DNA of 64,000 nucleotides from Chimonanthus salicifolius (GCA_013350335.1 CM023535.1:24831746-24895745); one strand, 5' to 3'; numbered from the stretch's first letter, positions 22,090 to 35,396 are shown. Notes: generated by a model not told the origin, from the letters alone. Translations and numbers: made by a program.

Positions 22090-24500
22090 TGTAGCGGCCC
22101 GACCCTTAATTAAATGGAATTATGATGTAATAATTAAGTTTTTACGTGTGAGAGATGTTTGAGTGTCCCATGGGGGTTTCATATGAGCACACGTGTCCTC
22201 CAAAGACTACCCCTAACAAATCTGAGTTGGAAAATGAGTCAAAAATAGTATTTGTGGGTGTGTCGATTCGATCGACCAAACCCTCAGACCGACCGAAAGA
22301 ATCGGTGCAACCGAGGATTGGGTCGGATTGATGAGGACTGAATCCGATGAAAATGGCTTTACTTTCCGATCAACCGACACTTTGGTCGGTGCGTCTGACA
22401 AATATGAGTTGTTCATCGGTGAGACTGATGAGAGTCTTTGGTTCGACCGAAGCGGGGGTTGAGTTTTGAGGCGTGTCGTGCATCGTTGGTGAGACCGACA
22501 TGGGATTTAAGTTGGGGTTTTTAAACCCCAACTCTCACAATTTCACCTTAGTTTTCACTCTCCTCTCTCCCAGCTGCTTGAGTTCATTCCCCTCCAGCCT
22601 AGCTTGACTTTGTCCTCCTTTTCTCCACCCATTTTGACCTCTTGCATGTGTTAGATTCGGTTTGACCTCGTCCCTAGCTTCCATATTGACAGATTTTCTT
22701 CCCACAAAGATAGGATATTTATTCCCTCTCATCCTTTTTCCCTTTGTTTGTTGGAGTTTAAGTGGGATTTCATGGAAATGGAGTTGGGATTGGCCATTGG
22801 GCCTTTTCTGGGGAGATTCCCATGGATAAAAGTTTGGGATTTCGAAAATGGGGTTTGCATGGGTATGGATTGAGTTGGAAATGAGTTTTGGAACCCATTG
22901 GGAGGTATATTTTTTGAAAATTGGGGGGGAAGGGGGGAGGGGGCGCATTGTCCATTTTGAGCTGAATTGTTAGAGAAATTGGGAGATTTCTCGTGGGTTT
23001 AATTGGTTGACCGGATTTAGGGGGTCAAACCTAGGGTTATATTGGGGTTTTGCTTCTAAGTTAAAATTGGGCCTAATCTATGAACTATTTAGTGATTATT
23101 ATGTTCTAATATGTGATTAGAGCCATCTAACCCCAGACCCGGAGCCGTACGACCCAAGAATCCACCCGAAGCTTCGTAGATTCTCAAGGTGAGGATTGCT
23201 ACACACCTTGTATGGATGTTTGTATGAAAATGTGTTAATTTGGAATTCTTGGATCATTTATATACACTCTTGCATGATGAATTTAATTTCTATACCATGC
23301 TTGATGAGTAGGAATGTATGATTTATTATGAATTCTCTATGTTGTGATGAGTAGCATGATAATGCACAAGATATGATGATGGATGAGTAACCATGGATTA
23401 TGAAGGATGGGTTGGGACCACATATGATGGGAAGAGTAGGACCAATGGTGGTAAACCTCCATCGATGGGCTTGAATTGGGCAAAATTGCAAGCGAAGTAC
23501 GGAATACGCCTAAGTACACTCGATCGGATGTCCCAAGACTAAAAGATGGTCTACCTCCTGAGGTCAACCAAAAATAACTGATATTGAGATGAATGTATGA
23601 AACCATATGGAATGTGCTATATATGATATCTTTTGTTGATGTTTTGGTAATGATGCCAACATGTCCCCTTGAAATTTAGAAATCACATCTTATGTGTAAG
23701 ACTCCCCCCACGTTGGACCCAGAATAGGTAAATAAAAGGGTGAGTAGGTGGATGTGGAGAAAAGGGTAATGGATTTGATAGACACTAGGATTGGGCTTGT
23801 ACCATATGGGTAGAGAAGACTTGAATGATATACCTCCCCCAATTGGGCCCCTAGTGTAGTTGACCAACTACTTTGAGGAGGTTGGAGTGACAATAAAACC
23901 TCATCGGCTTTAATGGAACCTTATGGGAACGGTGGCATTGGACTACAGTGATTCAGTCTCGTAGTTACCGTTACGTCTCTCACTTGTATTGAGGTGGAGG
24001 TGACGTCTCGCACTGATGTGGTTGGCACATTATGTGTGATAAATTCCACGCACACGCCACACTTGCTTATACTTTTGATATTTTGCTTACATGGTTTTAC
24101 TTATGATGTTATTGTATTTGAGAAGCCATGTACTATTATGTTTTGAAACTATGGGTATATATTTAAGTTTGGACTATGATTATGTACCTTGACATTTTGT
24201 AGACCATATGGAGAATGTTGTATATTTTGGAGATTTATTTCATGTTAAGACGTGGAGATGTGATTTGATGTTCGTATGGACAAATGTATTTTGTGGAGGC
24301 CAAGAATGGCCCAATTGTCATATTTTCAGGGGAGACTATGTCGAAATTTCGGTAGCAATCTCAAATCCCAAAGAATGGTTAAAGGTCCATGAGTTATAAG
24401 ATCACACGTGTGCTTCCCACGTGTTAAATATATTGTTTATTATAAATGTTAAAAAGGTGTTTTATCCCCATCATGTGTCTGTTTGGGTCGGGGCGTGACA
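22090..24500 (+). mobile_element. 3' LTR of the Ty3/gypsy element, 2411 bp
   Basis: It begins TGTAGCGGCCCGACC directly after a polypurine tract and ends GGTCGGGGCGTGACA; the two ends are imperfect inverted repeats in the TG...CA form. It follows the integrase remnant in the same orientation. Its GACCGA/TCGGT-rich part lies at 22255-22510. A related copy stands alone at 42926-45356; shared marks include GGTGAGGATTGCTACACAC. The 5' LTR of this element is not in the window. Confidence 0.85.
22255..22510. repeat. GACCGA/TCGGT motif cluster within the LTR
   Basis: A dense, irregular set of GACCGA, CGACCG, TCGGTG and GTCGGT motifs in both orientations lies about 170-420 bases into the gypsy LTR. 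It differs in sequence from, but is similar in style to, the array at 20616-20963. Confidence 0.6.
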
Positions 24501-25840
24501 CTTAAAGTGGTTTAATTATGTATAATTGGTTGGAATTCTTATAATTATGCGCGTGAATGTACTCGAACAATGCATGATAATGTAGATACATTGGGTGAAA
24601 TCTTCATGTTTGTGTATTGCAACGTGTAGTGTACACGTACAATGAAAACATTATGTTTAATTGATTGGCTATCATTGGACATGAATGAGGTGAATGGGGA
24701 ATGTTGGGATCACAACCCCTTGAATGTCAAGGACCGGTAAACTATGGCGGGGATGGGCTCATATAGTTCAAATTGCAAGGTTGCCTAGTTACATTGAAAT
24801 GAACTAATTTGGGATTTCCCTAAATGGGCGTAGGGTCACCCCAGTCATCCCCCGATTGGTATGAATCGAAGATGTAGGGATTTACATGTGAATGCTATGT
24901 ATGCCACGTGTGTGAATGTAAGGAAAACTATGCAACTCATATATATACCCATGTTAATTATTTGATAATGGTGCATGGTGAGTTGCACCAAGCGCGCAGG
25001 ATGATGCGTGGTAATTATTTGATAATGGTGCAGGGTGAGTCGCACCAAGCACTCGGATGAGGCATTTAATTATTTGATTAGGGTGCATGGTGAGTCACAC
25101 CAAGCAAGTAGGATGACACGTGCTAATTATATTATAATGGTACATGGTGAGTCACACCAAGCACGCGGGAGGAAACATGCTAATTATTTGATAAATGGTG
25201 CATGGTGAGTCGCACCAAGCACGCGGGATGAGGTGTGCCAATAATATAATCAAGGTGCATGATGAGTCACACCAAGCGTGACAGATAAATCGTGTTAGTG
25301 ATATGATATTGGTAATGAGGTGGTGTAGCATGATGTCTTACATACATTTTCATTCCATGCATTTATTTTCTATGTGCTCACTCTTGCAATTTCAGGCAAC
25401 ATTGCGTCGACAGGGTTTGAAGGACCCTATGGACGTGCTTAGGAGCCATGCACTTGAAGACGCTCCATTAATTTTGATTATCATGGAATGTTTATGTTGA
25501 TGCATTATTAATAACCATGTATTTGATGAATATGGTGTAGGGAATGAATGTAATTACACTTTATGGACCTTATGTTTTGTATTCAGTAATCCTTAAGCAT
25601 GAATGATGTAGGTTTGGTTTAGAAAAAGGACTAGAAGCTTGAATATGAGTTGATAGATTGATTTAGGTTGTCTTTACGTCCAAAATCTTAAGCAAGACTT
25701 TGCCAAAATTTCGGTAGAGATCCCAAGGACCCGAAATGATCTAGAATTCATGAAAGATCTTGCATGTGTACTTGGATGGATATGTGTTGGCAGGAGAGAC
25801 TCAAAAAAAAAAATCTTAGTCATGTGTCCCGAGGAGTTAG
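24501..25840 (+). mobile_element. LTR-derived segment with 57-bp tandem repeat
   Basis: The sequence is like the later part of the gypsy LTR family. For example, GCAATTTCAGGCAACATTG and the following ~50 bases (about 25385-25440) parallel ACAATTTCAGATAATGTTG at 45003-45021 in the solo LTR. No clear TG...CA ends were found. It is probably an older, truncated LTR next to, or split by, the LTR at 22090-24500. Confidence 0.5.
24967..25310 (+). repeat. 57-bp tandem repeat, six units
   Basis: Six direct units start at about 24968, 25026, 25081, 25139, 25197 and 25254, each with GGTGCATGGTGAGTCGCACC-like sequence followed by AAGC, a variable stretch and TAATTATTTGATAAT. The core is itself an inverted repeat (GGTGC...GCACC). 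Confidence 0.9.
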
Positions 25841-26312
25841 TGTCACGTCCTGATCCGATTGTGGGCCCGAAACGCGACTAATTTTTTTTTATAAACTCTC
25901 ATCACTCAATATCATAATTGGGTTGGATCCTCAGAATAAATAGTTAAGCCCATAATAATAAAATGTCACACGTGGACTCAAACATGTATCATATATCTAC
26001 CCATATACACAATTCATATCATACAAAAAAATATTTCCATAAATACGACCAAAACATCATTATCAATATCAGAGTTACGTGTGGTAATATGTGGCTTACA
26101 TATGATTAGAACATTAACTACCACAAGCGGTACTATCAAAATATGGTTTGTAAACCAAATGGGTAAAATGAATGTATTGCTGAGCTGTAGAAGATACAAA
26201 CGACCACATCGACTTTCTCATCCTAAGCCTACAATGGAGGTTCCTCTTCCTCAGGTGTTCCTGAAATGTGAGGGGTGTGAGTTCCAAGCCCAATGAAGAT
26301 ATCTTAAAATAA
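25841..26312 (-). mobile_element. Inverted LTR piece (3' end), TGTCACGTCC family
   Basis: On the minus strand this is the last ~470 bp of an LTR that ends GGATCAGGACGTGACA. The same sequence, in plus orientation, appears at about 31060-31500: both have CTCACATTTCAG, CCTCCATT, a stretch of A residues and CGGGCCCAC. Confidence 0.65.
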
Positions 26313-27419
26313 TATTGTAATACCCTGACCCAATATTAAGGCTAATTGTGTTATTTGTAATAATTAATTGTGTTTTATCCGTTTATCATGAAGATTACGG
26401 ATTGGGTTTTTTGAAAAGTTTAGGATCAGCCCAATCAGATCTTGGTAGCCTTTGATCTAACTCACTTAGTTGGAAGGGCAAAATGGTAATTTACCATAAA
26501 TAGTGTTAATTAATAATCTTAATTATTGTTTGAAAATTGTGTGAGTTAAATTGATTTCTTTGATAATGATTTAAATTCTGAAATTATGAAGTCTTTTTAT
26601 TGTATTTTTATTTCAGAAAATATTATTAATTTGACCCAAAAAGATCTCGATCTTTAAGAAATAATAATTTTAAATAATTTTAAAAATTAAAAATTGTAAG
26701 AAAATATACTGTGTTAATCTATGATTTTATCCATCATTTGGTATTTTTAGATTTTAAAGATGTGATTTTAAGACCCTTTAAATAAATACAAGCTGGCTCA
26801 TGGAATTTGCTTAAAATGTCATTTTTAATAAAATCTATTAAAATCCAACATTTTGGTTTGGTTGGATTAATTTAATTAAACCCATTTCATGTTTAATTAG
26901 TGAAGATAAGATTAAAAGATTTAAAATAAACTAAAATAAATAAGTTATCTTCTTGATTTCCTAACAACTTGCGTTGAAGATACCACCAACCCATGCAAAC
27001 TAATTTGAAATCTCCTATACAACTACTGCTGCACCCTATAGCTTTCTTCTTCCACCGTCCTGAAGCTTGAATAAAAAATTTTAGAGGCCATAACTTCAAT
27101 CAATTTCCAAAGCAAAGGTATGCATTGCTTTCGTTTTTAAATTTTAACAAGTTTAGGATCAAATAGAAGTAAATTTGGTTTTGAAATGAACCTTAAAATA
27201 AGTTTTGAAATTTAGTGGAAATCGTGATTTTTTCATGTCTTTTGATGATTTTACCTTCAAAATCAGAGGTTTTTCTTAGTTTTTTTTATGTCCAATTGAT
27301 CTCTAAAATATAGTAGACACATAGACAAATTCATAGGACTGGTTAGATTTAGAAAACGAATTTAAAAACCCCTCTATTTTTGGATTCGTATTTGACCTTG
27401 CCTATCCCATCATTGCACT

Positions 27420-27830
27420 TTCTGCAAGTGGTTGGCTGAAGAATACAGGTCTCAGAATCTGACTCGAAAGTTCAGAGGTTACTGCAGCAATGCTGAAGCC
27501 AAGTTCCGAGCACTGTAGCAGTGCTGAAGCTCTCAGAACCTGACGTTGAGGTTCCGAAGCCACTGTAGCAGGTTCCGAGGCTCGGAAGTTCCAAACAAAC
27601 CGTATCAAGTTTCGAAGGCATGTTCCGAAGCAGATTTAAGACATTCTGAGACTGTAGCTTTGGAAGTTTCGAAGCCACAGTATCAAGTTCCGAAGTTAGG
27701 TTCCGAAACATGTTCCGAATGAGCTAATTCAAGTTCTGAAGGTCCTGATGTAACATAAAATTTAGGCAGTGGCTCGGAAAATCCGAGGACACAGTACCTA
27801 GTTCCGAAGCATGTTCCGATGAACCCAGAA
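27420..27830. repeat. GTTCCGAAG / CTGTAGCAG motif cluster
   Basis: Loose repeats of GTTCCGAAG, CTCGGAA, GGTTCCGA and CACTGTAGCAG occur over ~400 bp inside the plus-oriented LTR. Motifs occur in both orientations (TTCCGA and TCGGAA), giving many small inverted repeats. Confidence 0.7.
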
Positions 27831-28984
27831 CTGATTTTTAAGATTTACCCTAAGTTAAGGATTTCATGTTAGGTTTAGATCTTAGATTTTTAATGTGACG
27901 TTTCTTATACCAGATTATTAATTAAAAATTATACTAAAACTTGTTTGTATTATTATATATATACATATATTATGTATTCACTTCTAGGTCGATACTCTCT
28001 ATCTGTAGTGCAACGAAAATGCAACCCGATATTAATAAGTAGCTGAGCGATTAACTTCGCCGCTAGGTAGAAAAGAAGGGTTTGGACACTGAGTGATCTC
28101 TAAGCCTAACTCAATATACGAATAGTGGCTTGAACATCTTATATCTCTAGGCCTAACTCAATATGTCTCCATGGTCATTTCCAGAAGACAATAGGTGTAG
28201 TGGCCTGAGCACCTTTATTATACCCTATGGGCAAAGTCTCAATACTCTACCATGGCCAAGAAGAAATATGAGACTAGGCATTGAATATTATATTGATGGA
28301 TTATTTTAACTAAAAATGAATATTAACCCATTAAGGAGACTCATATTCATTTCCCTTGGAGTTTTTCCGGAAAATAAGATTGAAAGATTTGAAATACTAT
28401 GAATATATGTTATATTTTATATATCTGTGTATTATGTTGATTATGATTGTATGATTCATTGTATTCCTATTTGTGTGTTCAACAGATATCGCGAAATCCC
28501 ACATATTCAGTGAGGAGACTTAATATTGCAGTAGAAGTAAATCAGGTTAAGAGGATCTATTGCAATGAATGGTTTCAAGGATCAGATTTAATGAACCCAC
28601 TTATATGTCTAGACATGATGCACTACTATGGAATGCGTTTATTGATACTAACGATTTTTATCGTTTTGTTGAGTCTAAAAATCTTACATTTTTACCCTTT
28701 AATTATAATTAAGTTAGCCTTAATTTTGTATATAAAAGATACGTTTAATGGTTTTTTCTAGCTTTGTGGATAAAAAGATGGAAAAGCAGGGTTCATGCAT
28801 AAAATAGTAGATAATTGTCGGAAGAGAGCTTAAAATAGAAATGTTAGAATTTCATAATTAATTAATTCCACTTTAGTTTTTTTAATGTAAATTGGATAAT
28901 CTGAATCCGTTTATAGAGTCTAAATTTATTCAATATTTAGAATTATAGTGATATTAATTAATTATTTAATTTTAAAATCAAATT

Positions 28985-30640
28985 TTGCAATCAAAGAGGC
29001 TAAGAGTTGAAATCAAGATCCATGTGCCAGAGATCCACTGCAATTGAGCCAAGATTTGCTCCAAATATCAGACAATGGGCCAGGCCAAGCACTTCAAGCG
29101 TATTTTCCAATGTGGGCCAGGGCAGAGTGAATTCAAGCCCCGCAAACTTAAAGTCCAAGTCTCCAATTCAAGTCCAATTCCAATTTAAAGATTCAATGTT
29201 CTAGGTTCAAATCCAAGTTTACCAACCCCAAGCCCAAATCCATTTTTAGGTACAAACCCAAAAGCCCATAACCATGACCCATCTTACCCATCCAATCTTA
29301 ACCATCCAATTTCCAATCTCCCATCCACACCATCCATTAATCCAATTAACTAATCCAAACCATTAATTTCATGCATCTCATTTATCATATGCACTTCATA
29401 TCATCAAATCCTAGATCTACATAGTCAATCCAACTCGTTCATACATCATGATTAGATTTAGGACATCCAAACCATTCATCATATAGATTAACCTTAGGAT
29501 TAGGATCAACCATGCACCATCTGTCCATCCATTCACTTAGATCATTCATCATGCATCATAGCCATTAGATCTTAGGACATTTCATCACAACCATCCACAT
29601 CATTAGGAAAACCCTAGAGCCTCCACATTCATCCGTCACATACATAGGTTGCACTTGATCTAAAGGCTGGAGCAAAAAACAAGAAGACAAGGAGCACCAT
29701 GCGAATTTAAAACTGAGAGTGTAGATTTTTATCTTTTATGTTGTCATTTTTATATTTAATTTAGAAAAACATTTTACTTTAATTCTTCCATTTAATAAAG
29801 TAAAGCATTCATTTAGAACCCTGAAATATCTAATTTCTAAAATACTTTTATGATTACTTTATTTTTAATTTCAAGAACACAACTTTTATTTATTTGATTG
29901 AACATGAGTGTATGCAATAGTTAGGATCTTGATTGTAAGACTTGAATCATGATTACTAAAGTTTTAATTAATTAAATTAAAAGTTGTGAATCTTATTTTA
30001 TTAATAAGTATAAATTGTATTTTAGATCTTTACGTGAATTTCAGATCTAGGCTTTTACTTTGTTTACACATCTTAGGTGATGAACGTTATATTCCAAATA
30101 ATCACCTTTTACGTTACTATGTTTTTATTTCTGTCATTTATTTTCTTTGCCGATTTACTTTTCATGTCCATTTTATTTCACTTGAATGTTGTATTTTAGT
30201 TTTTCTTTTTAATTCTTTAATTCTTTTAAAGTGTATTTATTTAATGTATTTAAAACCTCCCTAACAACTTAATTAACTAGTTAGGATTAAATTTAATTAG
30301 ATCTAGATTTTGTAAATTAGGATGTATGATAAGATTGTTTATAAATTCTTAATTAAAACATTATTTTAATTAATTTTTAATCAATGCTCTAAAATTGTAG
30401 ATCTATTTATTTTAATAAAGACTCACTTAACTTGGAGATATACTTTTAAAGATTAAAATTGATTTTCTATCCTATATTTAATTATGAATCTTGGTTTTCT
30501 AAGAAACATAAAAATTGAAGCATGTGTATTTTGAATGTTTCCTTTTGTTCGACCTCACACTCAATCGCTGTACTATGAATTGTTCGTGCGCTTGCAAGAT
30601 TTACAAATTTAAAACACATTAACATGTATATTGTGATTAT
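28985..30640 (+). mobile_element. LTR-like segment sharing its end with 40775-42340
   Basis: The final part, TGTTCGACCTCACACTC...TTCGTGCGCTTGCAAG...AAATTTAAAACACA (about 30539-30616), closely matches 42260-42330. Upstream sequence is AT-rich with TTAATAAAG-type signals. It is probably an LTR or leader of a large retrotransposon; no TG start or target duplication was found. Confidence 0.45.
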
Positions 30641-30719
30641 TGATGATGAAATACTTATGAATTTGAGCATTATGATGATAATGATACTACCTCCACGTAC
30701 ACTCAACTGCTGAACTATT

Positions 30720-30830
30720 ATCGGCCCAGGTGTGTCGATTACCGATCCAAGTGTATCGGTTTGTTTCTACTGGCCCAGGTGTGTCAGTTACTGTCTCAAG
30801 TGTGTCAGTACCGACCAATGTGTGTCGAAG
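30720..30830 (+). repeat. Short GTGTGTCG/GTGTGTCAG tandem motif
   Basis: Five imperfect units of about 22-25 bp read CAGGTGTGTCGATTACCGAT, CAAGTGTATCGG, CAGGTGTGTCAGTTACTG, CAAGTGTGTCAG and CAATGTGTGTCG. They sit in the plus-oriented LTR family region. Confidence 0.7.
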
Positions 30831-31509
30831 ATGCTCTTGCAAGATGTTGCATTTTGATCGTGTCAGGACTTAATGCATTTATAGTAATTATAGTGTTAGT
30901 TGTTATGGTGGATAATGGCAGTAATATTGGTGATTTAAAATATTGGCATGGTAGACCAATTATGATTTCAAATGGTGATCGTAGACCATTATGGTGATAT
31001 TGATTTATCTAACCTGATGATTATTATAATGCATTGTTATATTCTCTCCACTGGACTGGTTAACTCACACCTCTCACATTTCAGAAGATATACCCGAGGA
31101 GGAATAACCTCCATTTTAAGCTTAGGATGTTAAAGTTGTTGTTGTTGCTTGTATCTCCCACGGACGAGAAATACATTCTATTTTCTTATGTTGGTTGATA
31201 AACCATATTTTGTAATAAGTACTGCTTGTGGTATTTAGACTAAGCATATATTAAATCACCATATTATCGTTAGCAACTCTGTCTTGATTATGAATATGAT
31301 TACGTTTAATCATGTGATGGAAATATTTGTTTGTATGATATGCGTTGTAAATGAGAACATGTGGCATATGGCTGAGTCCACGTGAGAAGAGCACATGTGA
31401 CATTTTCTATGATGGTTTTTGGCAAATTTGAATATCCAGCCCAGCTATGATGTTAGTTGATAAGAGATTATAAAAAAAAAAAATTATAGCGTTCCGGGCC
31501 CACCATCAT

Positions 31510-32448
31510 AAATTACCCTAAGAGTAAAGAAATAATTTCATACCTTGCTTGGGAAATTGAGTTTCAGCTCTTAAGAGAGATTTTGCTCAAAGCAGGTACG
31601 ATTAAATGAAGAAAGAAAAACTAGAGGAACTGACAGCAATAAAAAAGAAAGTTTGATTTATTTATTTTTCAAATAAAGGTAAACAACCCATGGTAATCCC
31701 TCCTTTATATAGGAATTGAAATGGGTCAGGAAAGCAACACACAAGCCTATGCGAGGGATAGGTTTGGTGACTCATGCACTGCTACATGCATATGTAGCAG
31801 CTTCCGTGGGTTGGTATATATATATATATATATATATTTATATTTGGATTCTAAAAATCATAGACAAATACAATTTGAAAATCAATAAATTTTAATAACA
31901 ATTATGTTTTAACCAAATTCCTTAAATCAAAATAATTAATTAAAGGGTCTTAAAATCACACTTTTAAAATCTAAAAATACATAATGATAGTTTAAAACAT
32001 AGATTAAACACTGGGAATTTTCTTAAAATTTTCTAACTTCCAGAATTATTTTTAAATAATTATTTTCATAAATAGAGACCTTTTCGGGTCAAATTATAAA
32101 TATTTCTAAAGATCAAAAATACAAATTAAAGGATCTTATAAACTCTAAATTTAAAATAATTAGCAAAGTATGAATTTGAAAATCTAATTAGCTTAGTTAA
32201 AATAATTTTCAATTAAACAATGATTAACACCTCTAATTAATAATAATTGTGTAAAATTACAATTTTACCCTTCCAACTTAAACGAGTTGGATGAATGAGC
32301 TATCGTGCTCTGATTAGGCCGATCCTAAACTTTTCAAAAAGCCCAAACCGTAATCTTCACGATTAACGGGTTAAAAATATAATTAATTAACACAAATCAC
32401 ATTATTAGGCCTAATTTCGGGTCACGGTATTATAGTCGGGGTGTGACA
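31510..32448 (-). mobile_element. Inverted LTR piece (5' part), TGTCACACC family
   Basis: Read on the minus strand it starts TGTCACACCCCGACTATAATACC at 32448 and continues with sequence matching 26313-26900. Further along it carries a plausible LTR promoter, CCTATATAAAGGAGG (near 31705), after an (AT)n run (31816-31838). Together with 25841-26312 it could be the two halves of one minus-strand LTR. The flanks (GTTAG left, GACCC right) do not match, so that reading is not proven. Confidence 0.6.
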
Positions 32449-32640
32449 GACCCGATCTGCATGACCCGACTCAAAAAAATTATAGAGTAGGTTTTACAAT
32501 TTTCAAATTTGGGCCAGGTTGGGTTAAGGAAAAAGAAACCGCATCAAATTCAGGTCAGGTTTGGGTCATTTTTTTTCAAAGTTAACCTGACCCGACTCGT
32601 CCCATTCAAAATTTTATATATATGCCCCCTAACCCTTTCC
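32449..32640. mobile_element. GACCCGA-rich hAT-like remnant
   Basis: GACCCGATCTGCATGACCCGACTC and later CCTGACCCGACTCG resemble the arms of the hAT element at 14773-16335. No matched ends or target duplication were found. Confidence 0.4.
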
Positions 32641-34310
32641 CTAATCCCATGAATGCCCTAATTCGTCTCCTACAATAATGTGACTCAGAGCTAGAGAGAC
32701 TTCCTGCACGAGAGCGAGAGGGTTCCTCTCAGAGAGAGAAAGAGTTCCTGCGAGGGCAAGATAAATCGAGAGTGAAAGGGTTCCTGCGAGAGAGAGAGAG
32801 TTCATGTAAGAGTAATAAAGGTCGTGATGCAGGCCTAGGGTCGAATTTGTGAAAATTCGTCAGTAGACCGCAGTTTCTGAGTATGCTCTTTAAAAGACCT
32901 ATGCAGCCGATTATGAATTCGTAAAAAAATTCTGCCTTGATAAGGAATTGTTGAAACAATATCTAAACCGATTGCACAAATTTTCCAGAAATTTGAATTA
33001 GTCTATGGAATTCTCTATATTATGTCTTTCTTAATTGAATATGATGATGTATTGCAGAAGTATAATTGAAGTCAACACAACATAATCTATGAAAACCATA
33101 AAATTAGTTGAATTAAAGAAAACTAATACTTACTTGTAGAATAGAACTAGTCCCAGTCCAAGGACCTAGCTTTTGCCGGAGGGCCGAGCCCGGTATGAAA
33201 AACACCCAACTCCAAGAATCTTCTTTTTCCAAAAAAATTCAATTGTCTTCAATTCAACCAGAGTACATGTATTTATATAGAAAATTTTGAAAAGACTAAA
33301 ATAAATACCCTTTCCTTAGTTGACCACTCTAAGTAGGAAAATTTTCCATCTAAGAAATTCTCAAGAAAATAAAAATACTAAAGATATAATGTAGTCTAAT
33401 TTTGACAATTTCATCTCATCCCTTAAAAATGCCAAATGGTTTATTGGATGAACAAGATTAAATCCTAAAAAACAAACATAAAAATAGAAATCCTAAAAAT
33501 ATGGAGTTGCCCATGTGGAGAGAGTCCACTTGCAAAATTCGTCCACCTCCTTTCTATTTAGATTTGAAATTTGGGTCCACTTTCATCTCGATTTTGACCT
33601 AGTAAATGTCTGAATCACGAAAAAAATCTTAGAAACAAAGTTAGACATCGGAGTGAAAAATTATGGCCAAAATACTAGGGCTGTGTCAAAACCTTGCTTC
33701 CAAATTCGTTTTGAAGTGAGCATGGCTGGATTTGTGACAAGTGTCACTGTATGATAGGATTTATGAATTGGGCTTTATGGAGTGGGCTTGGATATGAGTC
33801 GAACCTGTTTAATATATGGATGTGGACTTACAGGCATTTCTGGATTATTTGAGCCTAATTGGTTGATGAACACAAGAAATTGACATATATTTAACCTTGA
33901 ATTTTAGATTAGTTAGCTCTTGAATTTTGTATATATGGTATAATAAATGAGATTTTGGGGTTTTGCAGGAAAATAAAGAAAATCAAGAAAATAGGTAAAA
34001 GTTGAAGAAAAATCCTGGAAAATGCTCGAGAGATATTTTTGAGAATACTTGGTAAAAACGGACGCAGCTTGAAGTCCATGAAGCCATGTTTGAAACTCAG
34101 TAGAAAAAGCTTGTTATTTTGCTTGTGGTACTTGGGAATTTGTAGTTGGAGCCTCTTGGATATCACAATCTGCCATATGTACATGATACATATGATTTGG
34201 GCTGAGGTTCTACCATCCCAACCATTGTCATGGCTATCTATGTACTGTTTCCCAAGTGGTTCACGTGTGTACCTTCATAAGCAGACCAAAAGACAGCTAG
34301 AAGCAATGTG
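32641..34310. other. Unassigned repeat-like DNA
   Basis: It includes a GAGAGA/GGGTTCCTGCGAGAG-rich stretch (32690-32820) built of loose ~45-bp repeats, then AT-rich sequence with no coding signal. It is probably retrotransposon-derived. Confidence 0.35.
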
Positions 34311-35255
34311 TGTGTAACATGATGAGTTTTAATACATGGGAATTATATGGGTTTTAACCCAACTTGTGAATCATCATAAAACAAAGAAACCATGGCAGTT
34401 CTAGGAGCAGATAGTTGGAAATTTATTGAGAAAACAACAAAACCAGCCAGCAATCAACATGCATATGGCTGATTGGGACTAGAAAGAACAACATAAAAGA
34501 GACGCTGTATCAACCAGCAAGCTCCAAGAATACAGCAGAAAGCCAGGATCGAGAACCACTACCAGCTGTAAGAAAAAGAAGCATCGATTGAAAATACAGC
34601 AGAAAGACCACACAGCAACAATACATACTTGTTAAAACCCAGCATGGGATGGACATTGGCTAGTTAGGAAGAAGCTTGCAAACAAAATAAAAGAAAGAAA
34701 GAACAAAGAGAGAAGTGAGCAGCGTTTTTCTTACAGAGGAACATTGAACCTTTGTCTTTCCAAAGTGGCAACCACCAAAGAAAGAAAGAATAGATGTTTA
34801 TTTCAGATGTTCTGCCTATGGTTTTTATGATTTAATAATGTCAATTATTGTATGAAAAAAAGAACAGCATCAGCAAGTATTCAGACGCCCAAAGATTTGA
34901 AATGAAATTCAGCAAAAAGACAGCAATGAGAGATGGGAAGATAAAAATTCAATTCAAATCTATTGCTGCTAATGAAAGTATAGAGAAAGAAATAATAGAA
35001 AAGAAGGTGGAATTTGCAGTGCAAGAAAGTCTGAGAGAAAGTCAGAAGTAGAGAATCAAGTTGCAGGCAGTATGCATATGGCTGAAGCTGACAAGAGTAA
35101 GCACATATTGTAGCCATTATCTTGCATGTCTTACAAGCCAAAAACACCTTGAATTTTAGCAGAGAGATGGGATCTTGCTGTACCAAACAAAGATAAAAAC
35201 CAATAAACATGGAGAGCAATAAGCACTGATGCAATGCAGAGAAAGAGTTCCAAAC
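34311..35255 (+). mobile_element. LTR-like DNA, left of the copia insertion
   Basis: This non-coding, AG-rich sequence joins to 40775 onward when the copia element and one copy of its CAAAC target duplication are left out. Nothing in it is recognisably coding. Confidence 0.4.
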
Positions 35256-35383
35256 TGATAGAATCCAATAAACCTTAGTTTAGCATACCATTAAGACAAT
35301 AATATATACAGAGAAAACCCTAAGTGAAACGTACATAAAAGACTAAGTTACCCCTATACAAATAATATAATCCCAATCTAACA
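35256..35383 (-). repeat. 3' LTR of the copia element
   Basis: 128 bp, bounded by TG and CA on either strand. It pairs with 40647-40774 and adjoins the CAAAC duplication on its left. Confidence 0.95.
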
Positions 35384-35396
35384 CTCGCCATCAAAC

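Larger units (their letters stand above)
26313..31500 (+). mobile_element. Plus-oriented copy of the same LTR family, interrupted
   Basis: It starts TGTAATACCCTGACCC and runs to GTTCCGGGCCCACCA. Its first ~600 bp are the inverse of 31850-32448 (ATTACGGATTGGGTTTTTTGAAAAGTTTAGGATCAG here has a close inverted match there), and its last ~450 bp are the inverse of 25841-26312. The extreme LTR ends seen in the minus copies are missing. An unrelated LTR-like stretch (about 28985-30640) seems inserted. Exact borders are uncertain. Confidence 0.55.

Noticed and set aside
22535..22948. 137-codon minus-strand open frame in the gypsy LTR
   Set aside because: No domain is recognisable, it lies wholly within LTR DNA, and the related LTR at 42926 does not preserve it.
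25841..32448. A single minus-strand LTR simply interrupted by a plus-strand LTR
   Set aside because: The outer flanks GTTAG and GACCC do not match, and the inner copy lacks its own ends, so a simple insertion is not supported.
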